DNA of 64,000 nucleotides from Podocnemis expansa (GCA_007922195.1 ML682005.1:34752639-34816638), one strand, 5' to 3'; positions 44,808 through 56,345 are shown, numbered from the stretch's first letter. Program-made: numbers and translations. Notes: generated by a model from the letters alone, not told the origin.

Positions 44808-45181
44808 GGCTGCATTCACACAGCACTCTTATTTCAAAACAACCGAGGTTGTTTCGAAATAAGAAATACCCTGTTCACATGACGCATGGTTGTTTCGAAA
44901 CAATGGCACCCGCTGTTTCGAAACAATGACGTTGTTTTGAAACAACTTAAACCCCATGTGGGGATGAAACAATGCCATCCGAACATGCTGTTTCGAAACA
45001 ACAGTGACTTGTTTCGAAATAACTGTTGCCTGAAACTGCTATTTCACTTTGAGCTTTTTTCCTTAATTCGAATTAACAAAGTGTTAATTCGAATTAAGTT
45101 ATTTCAAAATAAGGCATTATTTCAATACAAGTTGTTTCAACACAATTTGTGTCGAAATAATGCCTGTGTGTGAACACAGCC
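44808..45181. mobile_element. Palindromic Harbinger-like MITE (TTTCGAAA type)
   Basis: The left end GGCTGCATTCACACAGCA and right end TGTGTGTGAACACAGCC are inverted. Flanking triplets ATA and ACA differ at one base. The interior has TTGTTTCGAAACAA and TTAATTCGAATTAA repeats. It is closest to 18451-19545 (shared CCCCATGTGGGGATGAAAC), in opposite orientation. Confidence 0.8.
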
Positions 45182-46452
45182 ACAGAGTTTTATTTATTTT
45201 GATTATAGAATCATTAGGAGTATTCTGATATGTGCACACGGTCAGCAATAATTTAATTTTAGCAGAGTAAATTCTGAATTTTCTATTGGTCAACAAAAGT
45301 AGAAGTAGATGCATCTGTGAGGTGCCATTTAAAAGGGGCTTATACAGCCTTGTTACTGAAACTGTGCCCCTGCTATTGACTATTTAGTTTTGAGAATAAT
45401 ACATTAAATTTATCCCTGAAATAACTCCAATGCAACTGGAGGGGCAGATTTATTTCAAGGTCATCTTTGCTGGCAGAAGCTGCAGTGAAGATCTAGGCTC
45501 AGAAACCTCTGCCAGGATAGCCTTAGAAGTGCCATGTGTCCTAAAACCCTGCTGTGCTAGGGGGCTTGCACAGTAAAGCCCCAAAATTGGTGGTGGTAGC
45601 CAAAAAGTGATTGGAGAATCCACTGGTTAAGTACACCATATACTTCAATTTCTGACTGTGAGACTTATATACAGCCCTGCCAAAATCTGAATTATTGCCT
45701 AAGGGGGCAGTACTCTCCCCTTAAAAATAATACCTCCTGCTTCCCATACTGGGTTACAGTGGCACTCATGCCTCAGGGAGAAACAGGAGTTATGCCAAGA
45801 ATTAATTTGGCCTATTCTACTCATAAAACATACAGAGTGGCCCCTTTCAAAACAGATACCAACATCTTCAATCAACAGGAAAATCTCTACTGAAAGAGGC
45901 AAAAAATTAAGTTTAATTAGGTAAAACTCTTTCTGATTATTTTGCAGCATGTATTCCCTCAAGTTCAAAAGAGAGGAAGTTGTCTGAAGATGAGATACTT
46001 AGATATGCTATTAGAAGTGTAACTCTTGCCTAGAAAGATGACTTTCAAAGACAAGTTACTGTTTTGCTTTCTTTTCCTTGTCATTTGTTCTACATTTTAA
46101 AGCAGGGAAACTATTAAAGCTGATTTAACCTTTTTTTGACATTCCTCTATTGCCAAGATATTATTATTAATGTTGAAGATAATTACAAGGCAACTTGCAG
46201 TAAATTGATATGATCCCCATTGCAATGCATCATTACGGCAGTAACATAGAATCTTTTACCACAATCTTCAATTCCAAGTGTCAAATGTTTGATAATTGAA
46301 TGCTTAATCTGCACACAACATTTTCACATTGAGTGCTGCAAATTGTGACTGTTTCTGTCACCTACCCTGACTGTAAACTGGCAGCCAACAACTGGACAAA
46401 CATACTATTGCCATCAGTTATGCCATATCAAGCATTTTAATATACTTCTAAA
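45182..46452. other. Non-coding sequence, nothing recognised
   Basis: Short frames only. Confidence 0.5.
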
Positions 46453-46604
46453 CAATGTTCCCTCTAAGGATTGGGATGTCATGAGCAAAAATTTTAGTTT
46501 GTGAGCAGAAATTTTGCCTCACTCTAACCTCCGAGTCCAACTTTACAGTTACACATTATTATCAATTTTTTTACCTAAACTACAGTTGCATACTTTACAA
46601 AATA
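46453..46604. mobile_element. Partial hAT-like element (TGTTCCCTCTAA family)
   Basis: Starts ACAATGTTCCCTCTAAGGA, then GAGCAAAAATTTTAGTTTGTG. The right end is lost at the SINE that starts at about 46605. Confidence 0.55.
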
Positions 46605-46760
46605 GTTCCAAAGGGGCAGCTGTGTTAGTCTAGGTCAGCAAAAGAAGCAAGTAGTCCTGTGGCTGTTAAAGACTAACAGATTTATTTATCACATGAGCTT
46701 TCATGGGAGAAAATCCTACCTCGTCAGACATTTTGAAGATGGAGGAACTTACAGAATGGG
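46605..46760 (+). mobile_element. Turtle SINE, near full-length
   Basis: GTTCCAAAGGGGCAGCTGTG, AGTCCTGTGGCTGTTAAAG, CAGATTTATTTATCACATGA and GGGAGAAAATCCTACCTCG, then ATTTTGAAGATGGAGGAAC. The pol III-type head is at the left, so it is plus-oriented. Unlike those at 8630 and 41362, this copy has no inverted arm. Confidence 0.85.
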
Positions 46761-46970
46761 AGAAAATAAATGCATGTGAGTGTAAGACATGGGAACAGGT
46801 CACACTGTAGCAGCAAACCAAAACATTTGTTAAGATCCAAACACTGAGGAATAGCTCATAGAGGAACGTCAAGTCAAATAATCTGTTGTAATGGGAAAAG
46901 AAGCCATAGTCACAATTTAATCCTGCTTTCACATAATCAGATCTGCATATTGATTCTAAATCAGCTTTTT

Positions 46971-47036
46971 CTCTCTGAGGGGGTTGGACTTGATGCTCTC
47001 ATGAGGTCCTTTCTAACCCTATGATTCTGTTCTATT
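46971..47036 (+). mobile_element. CR1 LINE 3'-terminal fragment
   Basis: GGGGGTTGGACTTGATGCTC and AACCCTATGATTCTG form the CR1 3' terminus on the plus strand. Confidence 0.85.
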
Positions 47037-47390
47037 CACACCAGGGTTTTATTTCAAAACAGCAGCAGGCGGAGGGCAGAGTCCTGGTGCCTGGCTTTTG
47101 GTCTTGGTGCCATGCCTGGGTCGATGCCTCCGTCCACTGGCCCAGCTTGTCGAGGCTCTCCAAGATCTCCCCATGCGTCCGGGGGGCCCTCCTCCGTGGT
47201 GGTCTCGGGCTGCCGCGTGGGCTTGGTGGTGGTGCACAGTGGGTGGCTGGGCGACCTGCTGGAGGGAAGCATAAAACACAGTTGGCCCCTGCTGCCCGCT
47301 GGCCTTGTCTGTGTGCAGCCTGTCTCCAGCACACACCTCTGCCCTGACTATCAGCAGGACTCAGGATCCTGTGGGACATTGCCCTGGGGT
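47037..47390 (-). pseudogene. Second Harbinger Myb-gene remnant (C-terminal part)
   Basis: The left border CTATTCACACCAGGGTTTTA followed by TTTCAAAAC resembles Harbinger-like ends. On the minus strand a GC-rich frame of 115 codons (47379-47032) includes HGEILESLDKLGQWTEAS followed by TQAWHQDQ. This is the heptad-rich C-terminal helix style of transposon Myb-like proteins. An acceptor-like TTATGCTTCCCTCCAG precedes it. No Myb domain is present. The right border is not defined. Confidence 0.45.
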
Positions 47391-47489
47391 AGGGCTACCG
47401 GATCCCAAAGCCTGGAAAGGAGGACAGGGAAGTACAAAAAGGAGGAGATTGGAGGACACATGGGAGAAAATGTAGTATGAATGTAATAT

Positions 47490-47575
47490 TCTTTGGTTTT
47501 TATGGGGCCCTGGAACACTTTCCTTTAAAAATAAGTATTCTATGGCATTCCAGGATACTTCAACCCCAATAAGTA
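47490..47575. mobile_element. Fragment of the CAGGGGTTAAAGTA hAT family
   Basis: ATGGGGCCCTGGAACAC, TTTAAAAATAAG, then GGCATTCCAGGATACTTCAA parallels 12720-12812. Ends are incomplete. Confidence 0.45.
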
Positions 47576-47867
47576 CTGAGCCTGAGAAAGTCCTGTATTT
47601 TAAAATGCCTGCCAGACAGAGAATGTGAAGATAAAAAGAAGCCAGCTTTGCCTGCTGCCTGGCTGGGTAGGTTCCAGCTGGGCAGTGGGAGCAGAGCTAG
47701 CCAGGTGCTCCGGTCTCCCAGCCCCTGAGAGCCCGGGTTGGGCAGAGAAGGTGTAAAGATGCCAGATCAGCTAGGGAACGTGGGGAGTCTTCATTTGGTG
47801 GACACAGCTGGGAATGATCCCAACTGTGTTGTGCCATCTCTCCAGCCCCATGTTTTGTATAGTTAGG

Positions 47868-48088
47868 AGGCCAATTAAGTCGACTTAAGGCAACTCCCAG
47901 GCCACATTGCCCTAAGTCACCGTAATAAAGTCGACTTAACTGTAAAGTCTACTTTATAAGTGGAAGTTATAAAGTTGACTTTAGTGATGAGGAAAGTCAA
48001 CTTTATTGGCTTACAGTGTGGCCTGGGCTTTATTTAAATTGACTTAAGGGCCCTTAAGTCGACTTAAAGCCCCAATGTAGACATAGCC
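47868..48088. mobile_element. Palindromic MITE (TTAAGTCGACTTAA type)
   Basis: Two intact TTAAGTCGACTTAA palindromes (47875-47888 and 48054-48067) and several decayed ones. The right end ATGTAGACATAGCC is of the Harbinger-like type. The left terminus is not resolved. Confidence 0.72.
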
Positions 48089-48283
48089 TCAGGCAGCTAC
48101 AGGTCAGAGAGGCACCAGAGTTAACTGCAGGGAGATGTTGGAAGGTATAGCGGAAGCCAAAAAGTTGAGAGACAAGAGAAAGAGGAACAATAGACAAGGG
48201 ATAAGGAGTCAGAGTAGGAGAAAAAAGCTGATTGAGGCTCAGGGACAGAAGGGTGTATAACCACTACATTACTTTCCCCTAAG

Positions 48284-48798
48284 AGGTATGTCCACACAGT
48301 CTTTAAATCAAAATAATGCAGATTATTTTTATTTAAAAGATTGAAGATCCACAGTACATTTCCTTCTATCGAAATAAGGAGATCCCTTATCTCACAATAA
48401 GGAAAGTCATTCCGATATACTAAAACCTAGTATTATATTGAAATGATAACTCACTTGAAACTGTTATTTCAAAATAATGCTGTGTGGATGTGTTATTTCA
48501 ATTTAACTGTTATTTCAATTTAACACTTTTGCCCTTCTCCTTCCGAGGGTGCTGTCTTTTTTCTATATATTGGGTGGGGGCCAATCTTGGAGGTCAATCT
48601 AGGAGGCCATCTTGTCACACCTTCCATGGTGCCCCTCTCATCAAACTAGTAAGTCCTGTCCATGGACATGCTAGTTTGATTGGTGTTCTAGTGGGACCTG
48701 CTAAATCAATTTAACTTAAATTTATTTAATGATTTTATAGCAATTCAATTAGTTCGATTTAACATAAATCGATTTAACCATGTATGTGTGCACATAAC
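48284..48798. mobile_element. Palindromic MITE (TTTAAATCGATTTAA-like)
   Basis: The left end AGGTATGTCCACACAG and right end GTGTGCACATAAC are inverted. AAG occurs at both flanks (48281-48283 and about 48800-48802). The interior has TTATTTCAATTTAAC and TAAATCGATTTA words. Boundaries within two bases. Confidence 0.6.
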
Positions 48799-48802
48799 AA
48801 AG

Positions 48803-49850
48803 GTTGCACAGGCCTTCCCTAATTTTGAATTTTAATTTTATCGCTTTAATATTTTCAATGTAGTTTTTTAAGATAAACTATTTATACAGCATCATTGGCG
48901 TATATAGGGTTTTTGAGACAGAGAAAATCATACAGCTGCAATAAACAGCTTGCAATTTAACCAAACATTTAACTTCTTGAATTCCATCTACATTAGATAA
49001 CTAAATAATTATTGACTATGATTGTCACTAGTTTAGGTTCCCCAAAGATATTGCTGAAAATTTTTATTGAAGATGGAAAAAAATATCTTTTCATTACCAT
49101 GACAAATCTCAAATTAGCAGATTTTAATCAACTATTCTGTAACAAAATTGAGAACACCTTTATCTTGCCTACAATATCAAGCAAACCATTTCCAGCACTG
49201 GTTCAAGCGGACCAGGTGTCATCAACTGTGGCCAATAATGTCAACTACTTTTAATAGAAAGGGCTTCAGTGTCTTGAGGGATTTTAATTGCACTGTTTCA
49301 GAAGCATCCTTCAATCTCATCTCATCAGAGTGTTTGGACCTCTCATTTATAAGTGCTGAACTATTGCTTTGAAACAATGTCAAACATTCCTTGTTAAATT
49401 TCAGCTACATAAAGTGGCAAAACTGAGTTCTCATTACCCAGTGGTGATTGACAGACCTTTAGATTTTTCATGTTCTCAAGTGACAGAGGTTGAGGTTTCA
49501 GGCTACAGCTAAAAATATACAAGATACATTTTTATCTAATTATTTGTCCAGATATTAATAAGCCACACTGATCCCTGCAAGGCTACCTAAATTTAGCAGG
49601 ATCATGAGATGTACTACATAATTAATAACCTTAGATTGGATGGCTTAAAGGCAAATGATTTCCTGCTCTTACTCTAAGTAGAGAGCATTTATCATTGTTG
49701 ACCAAGAATGGAGTTACTCACATGGTTGCTGTTTAGGCATGCATATAAATGTATTTGCCATTTATATTGGCATATGATACATTGGCTTGACTGTAGGAAA
49801 TAAAAAACATAAAATATCTGAGACTAGATATTTCAATGTCAATCAAATGC
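48803..49850. other. Non-coding sequence, nothing recognised
   Basis: AT-rich; the longest frame is 80 codons, without a domain. Confidence 0.5.
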
Positions 49851-49889
49851 AGTTGTGATCATATGTCTATATATATCTAAACCACACAG

Positions 49890-50905
49890 AGAAATAATTG
49901 ATATGTCACCTCAGGACAGGATGCAGAAAAAATTTCTAGACACCATTATTGACAGTTATGGAGCCACTTGTCCTGGAACCCACAAAGGGAGAGCAAATTT
50001 TTTATTTAGTCCTAAGTGGAACATAAGATCTGGTCTAAGAGCTGAATATAACTGAATTTCTCAGTAATAGTGACCATAATGAAATTGAATCTTGGAGTAA
50101 TTTGTGGACAGTTCTATGAAAACATTTACTCAATGTGAAGTGGCAGTCAAAACTATGAATAGAAGATAAGGACCCATTAGGAAAGGTTTAGATAATAGAA
50201 AATATCACAATGTCACTATATAAATTCATGCTAAGCCACTCCTAGGATATTCTTCTGTTACTCCAGTTTTGGTTGCCCAATCTCAAAATAAATAAATAAA
50301 TAAATAAATAAATAAGAACTGGAAAAGGTACAGAGATAGGCAGCAAAAGTGACTGGGGATATGGAATACAATCGATATAAAGAGACATTAAAAAGATTGT
50401 GTGTGTTTTGCTTATAGATAACACGACTAAGGTGGGATAGGATAGAAATTTATACAATAATGAATGGTGCTGGAAAACTTTACCCCCCTCATATAACAAT
50501 AAAACAAGACGTCATCCAATGAAATTAAAAAACAGCAGGTTTAAACCTATTTAAGAAGGTACTTATTCAGACAATGCATAGTCCACCTGTGGTGTTCATT
50601 GTCAGGAGATGTGAAATCCAAAAGTATTACTGGGTTCAAAAAAGAATTAAATAAGTCCATGGATGATAGGTCAATTAATGGCTATTAGCCAGGGATGTAA
50701 CCTTGTGCTCTGAGTATCCCTAAACCTCTGACTGAAGATATGGGGACTGTATGACAAAGGATAGGTCAATTAATAATTTCCTTGCTCTTTTGATTCCCTC
50801 TCAACTATTGGGCACTGGATCCTGTCGGAAGACAGGATACTGAGCTAGATGGACCACTGGTCTGACCCAGTATTGCCCTCCGTATGTTCTCACATGGATG
50901 CACAT
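49890..50905 (+). mobile_element. CR1 LINE fragment with internal deletion
   Basis: The 5' part (49890-50110) is endonuclease-side CR1: TGTCCTGGAACCCACAAAGG, AGTCCTAAGTGGAACATAAG. After a deletion it continues at about 50240 as CTCCAGTTTTGGTTGCCCAA and reaches the 3' end with GAAGACAGGATACTGAGC and GGTCTGACCCAGTATTG. This is a different CR1 subfamily from the one at 21120-26072. All frames are broken. Confidence 0.8.
50285..50315. repeat. (AAAT)n microsatellite inside CR1
   Basis: Seven to eight AAAT units within the CR1 coding-derived segment. Confidence 0.95.
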
Positions 50906-51489
50906 GGCTAGCAAAGACTTTGATAGGGCAATATTAAGTTAATAAGAATTTTACTAATAAAGAAATCTAATATCAGTTCTGATGTGCTTAACTGATTATG
51001 AGTACATGCAAACATCTCTGTACACACTACAGACAAGATCTTCATCCCCATTCAAGATGCTCTGTGCTGTTCTATCTGTGAAAAGTAACTAGAGGTACAA
51101 CAGACATGGACAGTTCGATAGTTTGTCCCACTTCTAATTGAATAAATATATCTGTTATGGCTGACACCTGGGCATCCAGATATTTGCAGGCCTAAGCTAT
51201 GTATGTGTAAATATATGCATGTACTTGCTTGCATTCAGTTTGGAGTCTGTCTTCAGACATCTTATGTATTGTATGTCCCATGAGTGTAATGAACAGTGAG
51301 AAGAAAACAGGCAATAGGTATATTTTAAAATGCCTCATCTTTGCTAGGTTATTGTGCCCCTATTCTGTAAGCAATGTCCATCCTATTAAGTAAAGGCTTG
51401 CTAAGAATGATTATATTCTCATTATGTTTAACATTTCCTAGCTTCAAATCTACAAAGCTATACACAGGTGTTTAAGTGTGACAAATGTA

Positions 51490-51600
51490 AGCCCTTTGAA
51501 GCATGGACCATCTTTTTGTTATGTGTTTCTGTAGTGCTTAACACAATGGGGTCCTTGTCCATTTACTAGAGTTCGCAGCTCTACTACAATATATATAATA
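51490..51600. mobile_element. Ancient amniote interspersed repeat
   Basis: AGCCCTTTGAAGCATGGACC, ATGTGTTTCTGTAGTGCTTA, ACACAATGGGGTCC. I recognise a widespread old repeat ('CTCCTTGGGGCAGGGACC...AGCACAATGGGGTCC') but not its formal name. Confidence 0.55.
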
Positions 51601-51732
51601 ATGGTAGTTTAGTTTACTTTAATGGAAATACTCTGCCTGATCCCAAGCCCAGCACTGAGATCAATGGGAAAATTTCCACTGAATCCAGAGGGATTTGGAT
51701 CAGTCACATGGCACATAGAGCATATGCTAGAC

Positions 51733-51853
51733 CAATGGTTCCCAACCTGTGGTCCAGGGATCCCCAGGGGTCTGTGGAGATGTTGCAGGGGGTCTGCAGA
51801 GCCTCTCCCTACCGGGGCTGGAATCCAGCTACAGTCCTGATGCTCCCCGCCAG
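51733..51853. mobile_element. hAT-like left end, cut by an assembly gap
   Basis: CAATGGTTCCCAACCTGTGG matches the hAT terminus at 3848. It is followed by a GGGGGTCTGCAG stretch. The sequence stops at the N run and no right end was found after it. Confidence 0.6.
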
Positions 51854-51863
51854 NNNNNNNNNN
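51854..51863. other. Assembly gap (10 N)
   Basis: Ten N, probably a placeholder of unknown true length, lying inside the hAT-like element. Confidence 1.
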
Positions 51864-52814
51864 GGTTTTACATACCAATAATAGCGTAGGAGGAATAGGG
51901 TCAAACACTAGACCTTATTCCTGTAGAGCTGAGTGAAAAATAATTTCCCTTCCTTCCATGAGAAAAACCAATATTTCAGCCAGAACTGGGATAAAAAGTT
52001 CAAATATCAATTTTTATTTGTTTATCTGCAAAACAAAGTTCTGGAAAACTTCAGTTTGGAAATGTCAAACAGTTTTGTGTTAGCATTTTCTATTGAAGTG
52101 TATCACATCAATATTACAAAAGTCAAAATGTTTCTTTTCAGTTTGAACTGACCCAAAACTTTTTATTTTGAGTCATTTCAACAATAAGCTGCCTTTTTCT
52201 TTGGTGGTGCACTGTATCATGGACTCTTTAGTTCCGATGCCTCATGCCCTCATGCTCCCTGATGGACCAGGCTTGACTATACCTCCTATGCTACACCTGC
52301 AGCTAAGCAAGCCCCATCCTACGCTGCTCAGTTACAGAAAAGACTGTGTCCTATCATTGGAAATTTAGTCCAGTGCCCATAGGAGAGAAAAGGACCATCA
52401 ACTATCCAAATGACATGAAGCAATATACTAGCATAAAGAAATGCAGCGTAATATTGAAATGCCTCAAAATGGGTGGAGAGTGGATCCATGCTGTTCATGG
52501 ACTCAGTGGCCTTATCCTAAAAGACCCACAAATGGCATGCACATGACCCGTTTCTTATGCACAGTGCATTGGTTGTAATTTCATTATAGTGTAGCCTCCG
52601 TCTAGGGCAGGCATGACACAATTTCACTCAAGAGCTGATAAACAGAAATTTCACTGATCCTGGAAAAAAAAAAAAAAGATGACAGAAAGGTTTGATATGT
52701 TTCAGGCTTGATCTTCTAAACTTTCATATCTCCTGTTGATTTCAGTGGAAACCAAGAGTGTCCAGAACCTCGGAAAATCAGGTTCATATTGTAATATACA
52801 TCAGTGCTCTTCTC
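51864..52814. other. Non-coding sequence, nothing recognised
   Basis: AT-rich with a short A-run at 52663-52678. No coding motif. Confidence 0.5.
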
Positions 52815-52817
52815 ACT

Positions 52818-53312
52818 GGCTATGTTCACACACAAAGTGCTTGTTTTGAAACAAGATGTTTCAAAACAAGCTGTTTCGAAATAAAGCCTTATTTCGAAAC
52901 ACCTTATTTCGAAATTTTAAAAAAGTGTTTTCGAAATATGGGAAAAGGAGGGAATCGAAATAGCATGTCCAGTGTGACATGCTATTTCGAAATAGGAGAG
53001 GGGAGGGGAAGGGAGGCTCTGTGCTGGACCCGGAGGCCCCATCCCTGCGATAACCCTGCTATGCACCCTGGGGGGACGGTCCTAGTTATTTCGAAACACT
53101 CTTTGTTTCAAAATAACATGTCCAAATGGCTTATTTCGAAACCACTGGTTTTGAAATAACCCTCCTTTTGAAAGCAAAGTGGGTTTAAGCTGTTTCGAAA
53201 GGAGGCTCTTGTTTCAAAATGAGGTGCTCCCTCCTTTCGAAACAGGAAAACATCATTTGGACATAGAGACTAGAGTGTTGTTTCGAAATAAAAGCCCTGT
53301 GTGAACACACTC
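52818..53312. mobile_element. Palindromic Harbinger-like MITE (TTTCGAAA type) with 3-bp TSD
   Basis: The left end GGCTATGTTCACAC and right end GTGTGAACACACTC are flanked by ACT at 52815-52817 and 53313-53315. The interior repeats TTATTTCGAAA. The right arm is homologous to 37925-38174 (shared ACATGTCCAAATGGC, GTTTAAGCTG, ACAGGAAAAC). A short GC-rich centre (53000-53080) may be what is left of the parent's gene region. Confidence 0.8.
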
Positions 53313-53639
53313 ACTGTCATTTTGTTCAGACTAAATCAGACAATACTGCATACCAGCCATTTACCTACTGCCTGAGGGCTTGTTTCATACATCATTCATT
53401 CTTCAGGCATTTTAAACCTGTATTTTAGCAACAACTCTGCTTTGAGACCCAAGTGGACTTCTATGAGCAGAGGCAGCTGAAATGTATAAATGTATCTCAA
53501 ATGGCTGTGCCACATTTTTATAATCTGGAAAAGTTCCTTGCATCAAGAAATTGGCTAAAAATTATTATAATCCACAATCCCTGTGACAAATATTTGACTG
53601 TTTTATTATTTAAAGGTTTTTCTATGGTGCTCATCCATA

Positions 53640-53850
53640 TAATATCTAAGTGCCTCAAATACATTAGTGAATTGTTCTTTAACACCCTCTGTGACAGAGA
53701 GAACAATCTTCATTTTACAAATGAAGAACAGAGACACAGACACATTAAAGGAATGTCAATCTCTGCTGAATGTCAGCCAGAAAGCCTATGGCTGAGCAAG
53801 GCATGGAACCCAGAAAGCCCTGTGTCCTTGCTGACAGTCATAACTTAAAT
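53640..53850 (-). mobile_element. MIR-type SINE, old
   Basis: ATCTTCATTTTACAAATGAAG then GAGACACAGACACATTAAA, with GGCATGGAACCCAGA, is a decayed reverse complement of a MIR/CORE-SINE. The 131-codon frame at 53453-53848 (plus) overlaps it and is not called. Confidence 0.55.
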
Positions 53851-54599
53851 ATCTGAAAACCAACTTAAAATTCAGCTAGTTAAATGTAGCAACTGTGATG
53901 ACATTTTTGCATCATTATAGTGATGAAAACATTCCACAATAATTACAATGCTTAAATCAGTAAGTGCTGGTGCACAAGGGTGTACCTACACACAGAAAAC
54001 TTGAATGGAGAGTAAAAGATGTATTGGGAGATGGTGACTCAGAAAAGAGCCAGGCAGGGACTCCAGAAAGTAGGGGCAGAACCAGTCAAAGCAGGGAATG
54101 TTGCATTGGAAGGAAGAGGGTAAAATGGGGTTCAGATAGGCCCACTTCTCCTTTCAGCACTGCATAGAGGAGACACCAGTACACCCTGGTACACTAGGAT
54201 CCATATGGTGTGTCCCTTCTCTCTCATTAGATATGCTTGGGAGAAAAAAATCAGGGTGGAACCATTTGGAGGTTTCTGCCAGTAGGGACAGAAGCAGCCA
54301 AAGCAGGGTCTTCTGTACATTCCAAGCATCTTCTCGAGTTTTGATTGGACTTTTCTGCCTGTTGCTGATTGGCTCCAAACTTCCTGACTCACTCCTCCTT
54401 AACACTCTTATCACCTCGGTTTCACTCCATCCCTCTTCTCCCCTGCTCTGTCCCCCTTACCCCTTCCACATTTTTCCATTTATCAGATTCCCTCTTAACA
54501 GCCCCCACCCCCAAATACATAAATATAGGAACATGTCATTTGCTGCTATGGCACTTCCACTCTGCTGCTGTGTTCTACTCCTTCCTCCACACTGTGTCG

Positions 54600-54725
54600 A
54601 TGTGGTCTATTTAGATGGTAAACTACTTGGGCAAAAACTGCTACTTCACGTATGTACAGTGCCAAGTCCAAGGGCACAATACTTCTGGTTGGCCCTTTGG
54701 CACTACTGTAACAAACATGTTAAAA
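54600..54725. mobile_element. Ancient amniote interspersed repeat (same family as 51490)
   Basis: GATGGTAAACTACTTGGGCA, GTACAGTGCCAAGTCC, then GGGCACAATACTTCTGG. Same order as at 51490-51600. Confidence 0.5.
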
Positions 54726-54789
54726 TAAATGTAAAGATGTCACTGAGCAAAGAAAATTGGGTCAAATAGATTACAACAGAAAGGGGAAC

Positions 54790-55445
54790 TCTTATAACAC
54801 CAGCCAAGAAGGAAGTCCAGGGTGTTCACCCCTCAAGGAAGTTCACCCCAGCCAGAGAGTGGGAGCTCCCCTTCCTTCACGATTTGTACAGATTTCCCCT
54901 GTGGATAGCAGGGATTCACAAATAACTTCATGCTCTCAGTGTAATCCTCTCCTTTGTATCAGGCTTTCCTTATTTTGACTGTACCTTTCTTTTTCCCCTT
55001 TCCTCAGAGTATTGTCAAGGCCAAGACCAGACCTACTGATCAGAGCCAGAGTCCCCAGTCAAGAGCTGATCGTCAGAAGGGTGAGGATATTGGGAGATTA
55101 GAACCACAAGTCAGCAACTTGAGTCAGGACACAAGTGGGTCTGAAGAAGAAGACAAACTGGAGATCAGAACTCCAAGTCAGAGGTCAGCAACCAAGCTAA
55201 GAGATCAGGAGCATACCGGTAAGTGCAAGGTACAGAGTCCAGAGCACCAGATATCTCATTGTTCAGACAACTTCCTATTCCTGTTCCTGGCCTAAATAAG
55301 GCCAGTGAGCCAATGAGCTTCTCTGGGACTCAACAAATGAATGTTAGGGAAGAGCCTCAAACTAAATTGCCAGCAGGCTACCAAGTGGGGGGTTGAAATA
55401 GGTCTGCTTGTCCTGTGGACCTGGGTTTGAGGCTCTTAGGTCATG
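54790..55445. other. GC-richer block: possible exon context or LTR-like repeat
   Basis: It ends GAGGCTCTTAGGTCATGACA, which on the minus strand starts TGTCATGACC as an LTR might. It contains GGCCAGTGAGCCAATGAGC. The same block holds the splice-flanked open stretch 55008-55218. I cannot decide between the two. Confidence 0.35.
55008..55218 (+). CDS. Candidate internal exon of unknown gene (weak)
   Basis: Strong splice-like borders: the acceptor CTTTCTTTTTCCCCTTTCCT followed by CAG, and the donor CCG|GTAAGT. Between them, 211 nt are open in one frame and encode a hydrophilic, S/E/K/Q-rich segment (for example DTSGSEEEDKLEI), as in disordered regions. I recognise no domain. No neighbouring exon was found in the window. 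The composition (AGTCAG, GATCAG words repeated) could also come from a dispersed repeat, so this is only a candidate. Confidence 0.22.
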
Positions 55446-56345
55446 ACAGGTACTTCAAAACCATCTACTTTAATTTCCCTTTTCAAGCATATTTACCTTT
55501 GTTCCGTGTTCCAGCATCACTTAGACTTCATGATCCCTGGTGATCCTCACCCTTCCAGTTAGACCCTTTCTCAAACTTCCTATTTATCTTACCTACCAGG
55601 CTGTTTCTAGACATCTTTAACATGGAAAACTATTACATTCCCCACTCTCTCTCACAAGGATACGGGGTTGATTTTATCTCCAAACTATTAGTAGAATTCT
55701 TTGTGCAACTTATAATTCCAACAATCTCATAGCCACCAACAAATTCCAGACTGCCATTCTGTTTAAAAAAGGGTTGCACTGATCCTGTAGCGTGCCTTAA
55801 AGAATCCAGGACTCCCTACTACACTCACACATTCTCCATAACTGCCAGTGATTATGTGCACAAAATCTGCACACACAAGTGCTTTGTGGGTTCAAAACTT
55901 CACACACACAAAATAAAAGTCAGATTGAGATCCCTTTGAAAAGTTAGACTTACTATCAATGGGAACTGGGGACAAACAAACATTTATTGTAAATAAATAT
56001 ATGGTTTGCAATTTTTAAGAATATGCAAGGTGCCCTTTAGGAGCATTTGAGAATGATAGCTTTGAAAACAAATCAGCAGGGGCTGGGGGAGCGGGCATCA
56101 TCCCTGGCTGCTTGCAGGCAACCGGGGCAGTGGGAGCAGGATCAACCCCCTTGCTGGGGTTGCCAGCTCCTGCCCCCATGGTGGGGGCAGGAGCCAGCTC
56201 AATCCCCTTGACATAGCTCAAGCCCACAGCTGGCAAGACCGTGGCTCCGCCCCCCCCCGCTTGCCCCACTGCTGCGGTGCCGGGGCAAGCAGGCAGCCAG
56301 GGAGGACCTAGGGTCCTCTGCCTGCTTTCCTTGCTGCAGGCTCCA
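55446..56345. other. Non-coding; GC-rich patch at 56080-56340
   Basis: The GC-rich patch gives a 118-codon minus-strand frame without domain. It borders the palindromic element at 56346 and may be its GC-rich centre. Confidence 0.4.

Noticed and set aside
51725..51913. Possible 8-bp duplication TGCTAGAC/CACTAGAC around the gap
   Set aside because: Only six of eight bases match and the sequence before the second copy is not a hAT right end.
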